DNA of 64,000 bases from Desmodesmus armatus. Taxonomy: Eukaryota > Chlorophyta > Chlorophyceae > Sphaeropleales > Scenedesmaceae. Both the position numbers and the translations under genes were made by a program. Each line of letters starts with the position of its first letter. Position 1 is the stretch's first letter. The notes below the pieces were generated by a model, which did not search any database, had not been told where the DNA came from, and was given only the letters and a program-made list of their open reading frames with translations. Below, in pieces: positions 34,507 to 52,800 of the stretch. The stretch lies in contig VIIQ02000035.1 in NCBI GenBank assembly GCA_007449985.2, positions 62,001 to 126,000 on the forward strand. Direction: 5' to 3'.

Positions 34507-36369
34507 AGCAGCAGGAGCAGCTCTTGTAGTGCTGTGAGCTTATGCTGTGGGCATTGCCACCAGCGACAGCGAGTACAGGCAGCTTTTGTCACAGGCTGTG
34601 AGCTTACGCAAAGCAGCAGGCAGCTCTTGTGCTGTGAGCATATGCTGTGGGCTGATCCCTCAGCAGCTCCAAAAGGAAGGGAAGTGTTTCCTGAATGAAC
34701 CTGCAGCTGTTGGGTTGGTTTGGTTATCGCCTGGCTACTGGCTGTGTGCAGAGTGCGGCTGCCTTGTTTGTTGCTGTTTCACGGGGCTTTGTCGCTGCAG
34801 CGTGCATGTTGTATCTTTGACTTTTTTTTTTCTCTCTCGGACCCTGCCCGTGCTGCACCAGCTGTCCTTGCTGGGTGTTTGCTTGGGTGCCTTCTGACTG
34901 CATGACTGTTGTACATTTAGTGTTTGGTCTCTGCAGCATGCAATTTGGTGCTGCAGGGGTTGTGGCTGTCAATGACAGCTGGTCGCTGGTTACTAGGTTT
35001 TGTGTGCTGAACCCATGTCCTCATGAAGCACATGTGTGTTGAAAGCAGAGCAGGTAGGGCTGTCACTGCCAGTGTGTGGACCCAACAGGGACACTGAGTG
35101 ACGGGTGCCCATGCACAAATTGTTGGTCCTGCCATGTTTGTTATGGCTGGCTTCTCATGGCTGGATGTAAAGGACACCTGCCACACAGTGGGAACGGCTG
35201 CTTTGGCTGTTATGTGTGGTTCTGTGGTGCTCCAAGGGCGCCTCGTGCCTTGGGCGGGACAGGCACAAGTTCTGTTCCCGCATGTTGGAAAGGAAACTGA
35301 TACTGATGAGTTGAGCGTGATGCAAGTCCAAGCTGGTCGGCTGCATGTTGGAAAGGAAACTGATATTGATGAGTTGAGCGTGATGCAAGTCCAAGCTGGT
35401 CGGCTGCTGCGCAGCTGGTTACGCAGTGAGGATCTCAATTTATCTTCAGCCAAACCAGCCTTAGCCCTTCTCCTCAAAATGCCTACCTGTTGATTGGGTT
35501 CAGGGGCAGTGTAAGGGGCTGGGAGGCAGTCAGTCCAGTTGCAAGCACCTTGCCTGGCTGAGCATGAGAGGGTCAATCATCACCTGGCATGTCTACGCAG
35601 CCCAAGCAACGGCAATCGAATTGGTCTCGGGTAAGTCAGCAAACACAACAGTCTGTTGCTGATGGATGTGCCACATCCAGTGCTTGATGGCTGTCCAATT
35701 TCACCTGGCAGTTGGACGGTTGGGTACAGTGTGCAGGAGTTGTGCTGTGTCTGACACTTGGAGCGGTTGATAGCAAGCCGTCAACATGTGGCACAACAAG
35801 TTACAGGGTGTGCTAGTGTGTATTCTTGCTTGTGCAGCAAGTGGCTAGCTGGCTGCACCCATAAGCTGCAGTCCTCAAACTTTGATCCCTCACGGTGATC
35901 AGGTCAATCATGCATGTCTTTGCGCAACAGCGACTGCAGCTGCCGTACGGCAATAAATCTCAAGTTTCTCATCATGTACAGCAACAGTAAGGTCAAACCT
36001 GCAGGCTGATGCACACACATATCACAGCACACAGATGCTGTGGCTAGTGAGCAGCACTGCAAAACACTATCACATGTACATGACCAACCACCCAAATCAT
36101 TCATGTGTGCACACATGAAAGGAGCACTGGTCCCCAATTGGTGGTCTCAACAGTCAAGACTACTTACCATACTGAGAGGGCTCCTGGACAACAGCTAACA
36201 GTACCATACTGTCTGTGAGACAGCCAATTCCCTATCATGCTGCCGCACGATTGCGTGCCGACAAAGCTACTATGCACAACATCCATTTCCAACACCATAG
36301 CACATGCCATGACGCAAGCATCAGCACAACTTGACAGTGTCAGCACCGCTGTTCAAATCATATGAAAGC
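34507..36369. other. CBF5 3' flank to silk-like 2 stop; no clear gene
   Basis: The first 150 bp carry a degenerate copy of the CBF5 stop region: CAGCGACAGCGAGTA recurs at about 34562, with GTGCTGTGAGC blocks. A 131-codon ORF (35098-35493, +) contains an in-frame duplicated 21-residue segment but lacks any family resemblance; its first ATG is internal. TGTAA at 35166 could end CBF5 transcripts. From 35500 to 36369 I see nothing else. Confidence 0.4.
35281..35406 (+). repeat. 63-bp tandem duplication
   Basis: Two direct copies (35281-35343 and 35344-35406) differing at one base. The period is a multiple of three, so any reading frame through it stays open and encodes 21 residues twice (VGKETDTDELSVMQVQ in the plus frame). 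Confidence 0.9.
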
Positions 36370-37961
36370 CTATGGGCTCCAGCTGCTGCTGCCACTGTTG
36401 CCCCCAGAGAAGTTGTAGTTGATGTCAGGGATCAAGTCCAACAGGCCACAGAAGCCAAGCACCATAGAGGTTGCCTCAGCCTTGGAAATAGCCTCTGAAG
36501 CACCAGCACCACACCTAGCCTGTGCCATAGCCTTCGCCTCATTCAGTACCAAGCAGCCAGCTGAGTCCTTCGACAGTGCAATGGCATAAGCAGATGCCCA
36601 GCTCTGTGCAGTGCTGCCACCCTCACAGAAGGCTGTAGCAGTAGCCTCAGCTACAGCAGCCTTGCTGTCTCCACCCTGGGCGATGGCAGTAGCGATGGCC
36701 TCACCATATGCAAGCTTCGTTGAGGCTCCACCACGGCTGATGGCATCTGTGACTGAGCGGGTGAACTGAGGGACATAGGCGCCGCGCTTTGAGACAGCAA
36801 AGGCATCCGCCATAGTGCCGGCGAAGGCTTGGGTCTGGCCCTTGCTGACAGCGAGGTCGGCTGACCTGGCAAGCAGGCCTGCAGGATGCAGAGAGCAGCA
36901 GCAAGGAGGTAACTGTGAGCAGCTTGTGCGTGTACTGTAGCTCAGTTGTAGGTACTTCCACACGAGGGCGTTTGTGAATGTGTTGGGTGTCTGTGGTGCC
37001 TGTATTGGTGGAGTTGTATCTGTCCACCCTCAAACGTAGGGGTTCCAGCTGGCTGCAATAAACCAGTTATGAGGTCATTGCTAGGCAGCCCAGCACAGTC
37101 CGCTTGGCAAACAACAGGTTGACAAAGGCAGTCAAGCCAGTCGCAGGCCGGCTCACCTGGAGCGATGTTAGGGTGGCTGACAGTGGTCTGGGCCACTGCC
37201 TCAGCAACGGAGGATGAGGAGCCGCCTTCCGTCGCTGCACTGGCCACAGCAGTAGCAGCAGCCTCAGAGTTGCTGTTGAAGGTGTCTGCCAGGCTCTGGG
37301 CGTTGGCCTTGGCATTGCCACCCCTCCTCAGGCCCTGGTACAGAGTGCTGGCGGGCCCAGTGGTAGGAGGGGCGATGGTCTGCCTTGGCATGTTGCGCAG
37401 GCCCTGGGTGGGGGCTGTCAGGGCGGACAGAGTGCTGATGTCACCCTTGCGGTTCCTGGGGTTCTGCTGGGGCCTAGGCTGGCTGATGGCTTGGCCGCCT
37501 GCTTGGCTGGAGCCCTGGTTTGCTGCAGGAGCTGAACCCTGGGGCCACTGGGGGCGGCTGCCCAGCTGGTGGCAGGGTTTACACCAGGGGTACCCCAGTT
37601 GCTGCCGGCGCCTGACTGAACCCTGTCGTTGTTGAACCATGAGGGCCGGTTGCCACTGGACCAGTCAGGTGCTTGCAGCAGAGCTCTGCGGCCGAGGCCA
37701 GTGTTGGGGCTCTCTGCTGTGACGCCTGTGGCCAGGCAGGAGATTGACAGAAGTAGTGTTCAGTGTTGGTTTTGAACGTATAGGATTATCAGTCAAGCAG
37801 TGATTCTGTTGGCTTCTTGAGCAGGAAGGTTCAAGTAAATGATGTCATGTAGCATCGATCACCAGCTGGTCGGCCCCAGCTGCACCCGAGGACTCACCAG
37901 TCACGGCCAATAGCAAGATAGCTGCTGCTACTATGCAGCTGAGCCTGAACAATGATGGCAT
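36370..37961 (-). CDS. Secreted silk-like Ala-rich protein 2
   Basis: Not recognised by name; probably an extracellular structural protein. Exons 37961-37898, 37725-37585, 37522-37157 and 36878-36370 sum to 1080 nt, 359 aa. The second intron is only 62 nt (GTGTAA to TGCAG); reading through it shifts the frame, so either this intron is real or there is an indel. Exon 1 is a 21-codon signal peptide beginning MPSLFRLSCIVAAAILLLAV. The mature start contains GLGRRALLQAPDW, the RRxLLQ type common in secreted proteins of this algal group. A Gly/Asn/Gln/Trp-rich stretch follows, then spidroin-like repeats: AAATAVASAATEGGSSSSVA, EAIATAIAQGGDSKAAVAEA, TATAFCEGGSTAQSWASAYA and KAMAQARCGAGASEAISKAE, ending DLIPDINYNFSGGNSGSSSW. 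Four Cys are spread over the C-terminal half. Design matches silk-like 1. Confidence 0.72.
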
Positions 37962-40900
37962 GGTTGCTGCTGTTCGTTGCGAGAGTCACACGCAAAGGGC
38001 GAAAGACGCGAAAGCAAGGCAAGAGGTAGGTAGTGCTAAGGATTGGCAAAGCAGGCTTTGTGTGTGCTCTATATACAGGTTGAGATTTATCAAAGGTACC
38101 AGGTCTTCCTTATTGAATGTTATGGGATTATCTGGATGGCAGCTTCTGCCAGTACCTCAAGGCCCTGTTGATGCGATGTGCTGCTCGCATGTGTGTATAC
38201 AAACATATTATGCAGGCATACTGTCATGCAGGTTGTTATATGCAGCACGTCAGCTGTTGCGGACCCACCGGAAGGGGCCCGTCTGCGACTTCAGGTGTCT
38301 TTGACATAATCCGTCACAAGGACTCAGCTCCAGTAGAGATCATGCATCCACATTAACGACGACATGCAGAGCACATGGCAACATTATCGGAGGGTCGAAA
38401 GGGAGGAGATGCATTCATGACATGCATATGGGTGTTCATGGCATTGCATGTACATGTTCGCACATGCTGGGACACCCTGCTGTTGATCTCGCTGCGTGGC
38501 GTCAATCAAAAAATTGTCACTAATCCTGCTGTGCATGCATGCTATGCAGCTTTGCTGCTGTCAAGGGAGCAGGCAGTTGGCTGCGCAGCGAGTCGCATGC
38601 GGCAGTCCTGCTGCACCCCTCCCCCCCGGGTGAAATGTTGGTCACAGCAGGACGCACAACTCCTGCAGAAGCAATGGCGCATGTGTGAGCTGCATTTGGT
38701 CCCAAGCACACATTGGCGTAGGTTGTGTAGTTGGCATGGGTCTTTGAATGTGTTGCTTTGTGGGGTTGGTGGATAGATGTCTCCAGACTTGCTTATCGCT
38801 GCTTTCGAACATGAATGATGCCCGCGCGGCTATTGCTCTGCATCAGAGTCTGGGCGCATGCCATGCTGGCCTGGGTTCAAATCAGGTCAGAACCCCGTGC
38901 ACGGCGTGTGCATACATACACACACACGATGCCCTTCTAGGGTGGTTTGACATGGGTTGTGCAGGCACGCATGGAGCCATGTGAGGTAAGACTAATAGCA
39001 GACAGCCAATGTACAGCCGGTTGGCCAATAGGCTGCAAATTTCATGCAAGGCTGGTCCATATGCGGTAGACAGAAGGTTCTGGCTTCAGCAGGCAGAGTT
39101 CAAGACAGGAAGGGCTGCACTTCACGCAATACCTTCCAATACCAGCACTGCCACCAGCAGCCAGTGATGTTGCGCAAGAGGGGGGGGGTGGGCGCACCTC
39201 TACGTGCACCCCAGATTTTGGGGCCCACAATGACACAGAATCAGCCAGGTTTTGCAGGCCCTGTTAGTAAGGCACTGGGGAGGCTTCTGCATTGTCTGCT
39301 GGTCTGTCAGTATTGGCCAGTGTGAAAGCTCATAGTTCATTGTGTGCACGTAGCACGTGCTATGGCAGTCACTGAGTGTGTCAATGTGTACTTGCACAAT
39401 ACGTACCGCAGGATGGAACTGTCACTGCACTACGCTACATACCCCGATATGTTGGAGTCATTACTAGGTACCTCCAACTTGGATTTGCACTCTCTAAACT
39501 GCGCTCACTGCAAGTCCCAGCCCAGGGTTGCCACACCCCAATTGTCAGCAACGGTGCACGTGGAAGAAGCCCTGTGGCCCAAGTTTTACGCTTCTCTTAT
39601 GATTTATATCAAGTACAACAGCCTGCAAAGGGGCGTTCTTCCCCGTGCTGCAGCCATCAGTGAGGCTGCATCAAATCAGATTGATGCAGCCTCACTGCCC
39701 CCGCCCCCTTCTGACTCCCCCCCCGTCCCAGGGGTCACCACCACTGTTGGGGCCTTGAAACACGTGGTGTTGGTACCTGCTGCAATGTTGACATCACCAT
39801 GCGTGCACTTCGGCAGCCCCAACGTCCAGAAAGCACCTCGGGCAGCACTTGCAGGAGGTCTGTACTGCATTGTGCTAGGCCCTGAGGGTCAGGTGCAGGG
39901 GGGGGGGGGGGGCGTTGAGGGTGGTGGTGGTGGTGGGGTGGATGCCACAATGGTGGTGCGGCGCTACTCTTTAGAGTGCAGCCGAGACAGTATCACAGTG
40001 TCATCAGACACCAGCAGCCCAGATGCATTTCTTGCGCCCGCTTGGTTTTGCTGGTCCTGAGCATTTGAGCGGCAGTACCAATAGCACGCAGATCACTATA
40101 CGCAGATCACGATATCATGCCCCACCAAACCCGGCAGGATGTGGTGTCACATCCGCCAGCTCCCAGAGCTGCCTGGGTGCAGGTTGGTGGCATCTGTGGC
40201 GCAGGATGATACCAAGGCAGGCCAGCAGGCTGCATGAGCAATGTATGCGTGACGCCCTGAGCATGAAGATGTTTGTTGAGAGCTACATGGTGGCGCTGAG
40301 AGACCCCAAACAGCTCAATCATCAAGGTGCACAGAAGTGCTGACAGCTGTGGTGTGGAAGCACCATTTTCCAGCATCTGCGCAGTTGCCCAGCGAGGCGG
40401 AAGCACTGGCACAGGCTACAAACTCACAAGCAGCTGCAGAAACAAACTCCTGAACCCATGTACTATGGACCACCAAACCAGCCGCTGGGTCGGACCCATG
40501 CCAGCTGGGCATGCGCCCTGCCAACCCAACACTCAAGCATGAAGGAGCAATACGTGCAGCACCCACCTGCTGCTGCAGGTGACATTGTGCCGCCCCTTAG
40601 GCTTCCAACATACACACACCACAGTGGCCTTCAAAAGGACACCACAGTTGCCAAGGACACAAACACAACCATTTCATGTGCTCTGCACACGTAGCAGTGG
40701 CGCTTCCACAACACATGCAGCTATCTGCTCGAACTGTGCAGCCGCTGTGAGGTGAACAGGCCCGTCGCACAGCACAATTCAGCTGGCACACAGTATTTGG
40801 CAAAGGCAACAGCCACCTCCTGCTTCATCGACCCCACACAGACCCTGAAACCTGGCTTGGCGCATGACTTTCACACTGGCTGTGTTCGACAACAGCACAC

Positions 40901-41488
40901 ACTCCCAGTAAGGCTCTGCACGCTGCTGCAACAAGCACTGCCCCTGCCACAGACACATGTGCCTACGAGTGCAGACACCCTTTGCAATACCTAAAAGTGT
41001 GCCGTTGTTGCGATAACATGCAACAGCAAATTAAGGCTGATCTTGTACATCCAGTAGGAGCGAGCATGCGCCGATGCACGCTGCTGCATAACAAGGGGGA
41101 TGAGGCCTGCTTGCCGCAGCGCTGCTAGCAGAGCACAGCCCTCAGCTCTGCATCAGAGCAGAGGAGTGAGCACAGCCAGCACTTGTGGCAGGCTGTGGCC
41201 TGACTGGCTGCACTGCAGTAATGAGCGCACGCAGCCAGCTCTCAAGAGACAGCCTGTGGCGACACTCAGCAGAGTGCTGCAGGCAAATAACAACCACAAA
41301 CACGGGCTGCAGGAAAAACAACCACCACAAATACAGGCACAAACGCAAGCACAAGCAGCCAAACCAAGAACTCCAACCACCACACAGCAAAAAAACAACA
41401 CAAAAACACAGGACCCCGGTGCTGCTGCCGTCGCAACGGGCAGCAGGTCTGCTGCTCTGTTTCCACCGTACACACATCGCAGTCACTC
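37962..41488. other. 3.5-kb intergenic region; one doubtful ORF
   Basis: The left part is the upstream flank of silk-like 2, the right part the 3' flank of FtsH. The only long ORF without an equally long antisense partner is 39344-40060 (+, 238 codons, containing VVLVPAAMLTSPCVHFGS and MVVRRYSLECSRDSIT). It matches no family I know, includes a poly-Gly run from a G tract, and contains a perfect inverted repeat at 39658-39697. It may be a transposon remnant, an exon of an unrecognised gene or chance. Confidence 0.35.
39658..39697. repeat. Perfect hairpin, 17-bp stem, 6-base loop
   Basis: CAGTGAGGCTGCATCAA, loop ATCAGA, then the exact reverse complement TTGATGCAGCCTCACTG. It could be a terminator-like or regulatory RNA stem, a recombination site or a transposon end. 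Confidence 0.85.
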
Positions 41489-48864
<7,376 letters not shown>

Positions 48865-49802
48865 GTGGTGGCCTGGCTGCCTATCTGCTGGGGAGGAGTG
48901 CCTTTTGGTTTGTTTCAACGCCTGGCTGCTGTGTCTAGGCGAGCATGCAAGCAGTGGTCACACCAACACAACGCCCCGATGGTGGTAGAGACAGTGACAG
49001 TCTGGCCTAGGTGGAGGTACTGCCTGGCACTCCTGCTGCTGCTCACGCGTATAGCTTGGTAAACACTCTGCAAATTGATCAGGCTACGGTGCAGGAATAG
49101 CCACAGTGGACAGCTTTGATATGCCAGGAAGCAGAGTGAAATTTGTCTGCACTTTTGAGTGGGTTTGGTTTGCCGGTTTGCCTCAACCGCTGTCAACCTT
49201 GGGAAGCCGTGTCTGAATGGCACGCTGTGGTTGATGCCGAGGCCGATCGAGTGCCTCTCTCATTCCAGCTCATTCTGACAACAGTAACTGCCTTCCAAAC
49301 AGCCTTCCTCCACTATTCATGTAGGGTGCCTATACAAGCTACCAACGTGATGTTGGTGTTGGTATCCACAGCTTTCCCTCAAACGTGCTCCCCCATCATC
49401 AGCTTCCCCTTCTACCGAGCAGCAACGTTTTGGTGTTGTCGCCCGGATTTGCCCCAGTAACAGCCTCGACGCTCTCGGAGACTTTACTTGGTTTTAAGGT
49501 GCGCAGACGACGTGTTCAGAGCACCAGTCAAATGCCGGATGGTTGAGTTCCATCTACCGGGTGGTTGAGTTCCATCTACTGCTCCACATGTCATCCATCC
49601 TCTGACCCGTTCACATGGGCCTGGTGGCATGCTGGAGCTGCGTGCACGCACTATTCAGGTTCATATTATGTTGATAAGCCAGCAGGGCTGCCATGAGTCC
49701 AGCAAGTGTTGCAGTTGCTGCCAACAACCACCTCTGAAGGTGCTCTTTCCTCCCTTCCTGCGCATGTGTGCTGGTGCAGGCCGTCAGTAGTCACCAGCAA
49801 CG
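48865..49802. promoter_or_regulatory. Divergent intergenic region, FtsH (-) / SRP receptor alpha (+)
   Basis: 938 bp between the two start codons. A short direct repeat, TGGTTGAGTTCCATCTAC, occurs at 49540-49557 and 49562-49579 (22-bp period), about 225-260 bp upstream of the SRP receptor ATG. It could be paired regulatory sites or simple slippage. No TATA box is obvious. Confidence 0.45.
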
Positions 49803-52800
49803 ATGCTGGACTACTTTGCGATTTTCCACAAGGGCGGTGCCCTGCTTTGGACCCTGCAGTTCACCACAGCGCTCAAGCACAACCCTTTGGAGGCGCTGAA
49901 CGCCCTGATTAGGACATGCCTGCTCGAGGAGCGTTCCGGCGAGAGCGTCTACCATTTCACACCTAGATCCGGAGCAGCCCAGTCTGTCAAGTGGGCTTTC
50001 CACAATGTGAGTTGATGCCGACATGGTGTACTTCGTGTGTCTGTCAGGTAGTGCCTATTGGGGAGTTTGCTTGCATCTCAACTCACAACTCTTCAGGGCT
50101 CCCCACCACCGCCTGATATTCACTTGAATTGACCAGCACCAGTGCAACACTTCTGGACAGAGCCAACGCTTCTTGAACGCAGGCACCCGCCCTTTGCTTG
50201 CTGTGCTGCCCCCCATGCATGTGGTCCTTGCACAGCGTGGGCAGGTTTTTGTAGCCGCTTCCAGTCATGCAGCTAAGACAGGCTGCTGTGCTGCCACCTC
50301 CCCCTCTGGTCACCGCAGGGTCTGGGCCTGGTGTTTGTGGCTGTGTACCAGAAGACGCTGTCTCTCATGTATGTCGACGAGCTGCTGGCCCTCGTGCGCG
50401 ACGCCTTCACAGACGGCTACTCCCCCAGCAGCTACAACTACGAGGCCTTTGGCAGCAAGTTCAACAAGATACTGAGAGACTGCGAGGCTCGAGCAGACGC
50501 GGCTCGCCGCAACGCAGCCGTGCAGCAGGTAATTGAAAGAGGCGGGAAAGCTGGGTGGGTACTTGACGTCGGTGCAGGAACTTATGCTGACGCCATATGT
50601 GCCGCAAGTGGCCGCACCAGGGGCATGGTGCTGCAGGGGGCAGCCACGACGGCATGTCGTCTGTTCAAATCATCACAGTGTTGCTAGTGCTGGTAGCTAG
50701 GGTGCTCGAGGGAAGGGTCAGACGAAGGTTGTCGCTGCTAGCTTCACGCCGGCGCTGCCAGCAGACCATGACTCACCTCAGCCTCTTGCTGCGTGTGCCT
50801 CTGTGCCTGTGTCTGCAGGCTTTACCCAAGGCAGCCGGCACAGCAGCCACAGCAGCAGCAGCAGCCAGCCGGGGCGCTGGGCAAGCAGGCGGCAAGACAG
50901 CAAAGTCGGGCGGGGCCCAGGGCTCCTCAGACGACAGCAGCAGCGACGCGGACGATGCCATCCCAGCAGCGGCGGCCAACGGGGGTGGGGCCAGCAGCAC
51001 GGGGGACAGCAGCAGCGGGGAGGAGGGTGGGCAGGGGGGTGGCTTTGACCTGGCGAAGCTCAAGGCCAAGAGCGGGAAGAGGCGCACAGCTGGGGCGACA
51101 CTGGATGCGTCCAAGGGCAAGCCGGCGGTGCCAGCAGCAGCAAGCAAGAAAAAGATGGTGGGTTGCTGCTGGCGGTGGTGGTGGTGGAGTACTGGGACTC
51201 ATTGCCGAGTTGCAGGATTTGGGGGCCTGATTTGTGCAGTGATGCTGACTCTGGGGATGCAGGAAGGGGCTGCAGGTGTTGCTGGGCTGCTCACTGTGGT
51301 GTTGCCTGTTGGACAATGCTAGCCGCGAGCAAACACCCAATGATTGGGGTAGCGCCAGCTGGAGTCGTGCAGTGTCAGACGCTGCTTACCTGCTAGCCAT
51401 CCCCAAACGCCCATCCCCACCACACACATGCAGGGTACCTGGACGGGGCATGGGGGGACACCCAAGAAGGTCCCAAGAAGGAACCAAAAAAAAACCAAGA
51501 AGGATGTGCGACGCTGTTTTCTCGCACACACCAACTGCAGATCTGTTCCAGCCCAAAATCTGTGCCTCCTGTTCGCACACCCACCCAACAGACAACACTG
51601 AATCAATGTTTGTGCACTACTGCTTGTGCACTGCTGCTTGTGTAATAATGACATGCGGCCGCACTTGGGGAGGCATGGGCACACACAAGGAGGAGGTGTG
51701 ACTCCGTTTCCTCTCTCACACACCAACCGAAGATGTGTTCTCCGGTTGGTGTGTGAGAGGAGATGGGGTCATACTTCCTCAGTGCGTGTCCCCATGCCTC
51801 CCCACGTGCAGCCCTGCATGTTACACAAGCAGCAGTGCATGGGCATCAAGGAAGAGCTTTGAGCCCAGAGTTTGTGCCTTCTGCCTGCACACCCACCCAG
51901 TACAACCCACAACACTCCGAGTGTTGTCCATTGATGTTCCTGCACTGCGGCATGTGTAATATTGACACGCAGGGCCGCACCTGGGGAGGCATGGGCACAC
52001 GCAAGGATGTTGACCCCGTCTTGCCACACACACCAACCGCAAATGCGCTCGGTCCATGCCCCCCTGTCCGCACACTACACCACACAATCAACAACACTCC
52101 GTTGACGTTCGTGCATCGCGGCTTGTGTGCATTGCTGCTTGTGTGATGACGTGCAGGGCCGCACCTGGGGAGGCATGGGCACACGCAAGGAGGAGGGTCG
52201 CATCGACTACAGCGAGGGTGCCCCACCACCAGCCAGTGCCTTTGCCAACGGGGTTGCTGAGGCGCTGGGTGCCTCACGCATGGATGATGAGGACGAGGGA
52301 GACTGGGACAGCGATGAGGAGGAGCAGGCAGAGCTGGCAGCAGCAGAGGCAGCCAAGGGCAAGGTGGGCGGTTTCAGGGCATTGACGACTGCAATTTGAA
52401 AGATGGTTATGTGGCTGGGGCATGTGAAATTCACAGCATAGTAGCAGAACAGACGGAGGGGGGGGGGCTGCTGATTGCTGGGTGGCTCGCCAACGAACGA
52501 TGAGGACGAGGGTGACTGGGACAGCGATGAGGAGGAGCAGGCGGAGCTGGCAGCAGCGGCAGCAGAGGCAGCAAAGGGCAAGGTGTGTTGGGTTGTGAGG
52601 AGGGGTGTGTGTGGTGATGATGCCTTCAACCTTTCAAGCAGGGGGTTGGTTACTGCAGTCGGGAGCAGGTAAAGAGGGGTAAGTGGGTGGCGCACGGTAT
52701 AGTTACATGATAGCGGCAGAATCAGGGGGGGGGGGCTGCTGAGGCGTTGGGTGCGTCACGCATGGACGATGAGGATGAGGGAGACTGGGACAGCGATGAG

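Noticed and set aside
38868..38900. tRNA-like T-arm (GGTTCAAATC)
   Set aside because: The stem-loop geometry is wrong and no acceptor stem, D-arm or anticodon arm can be formed around it.
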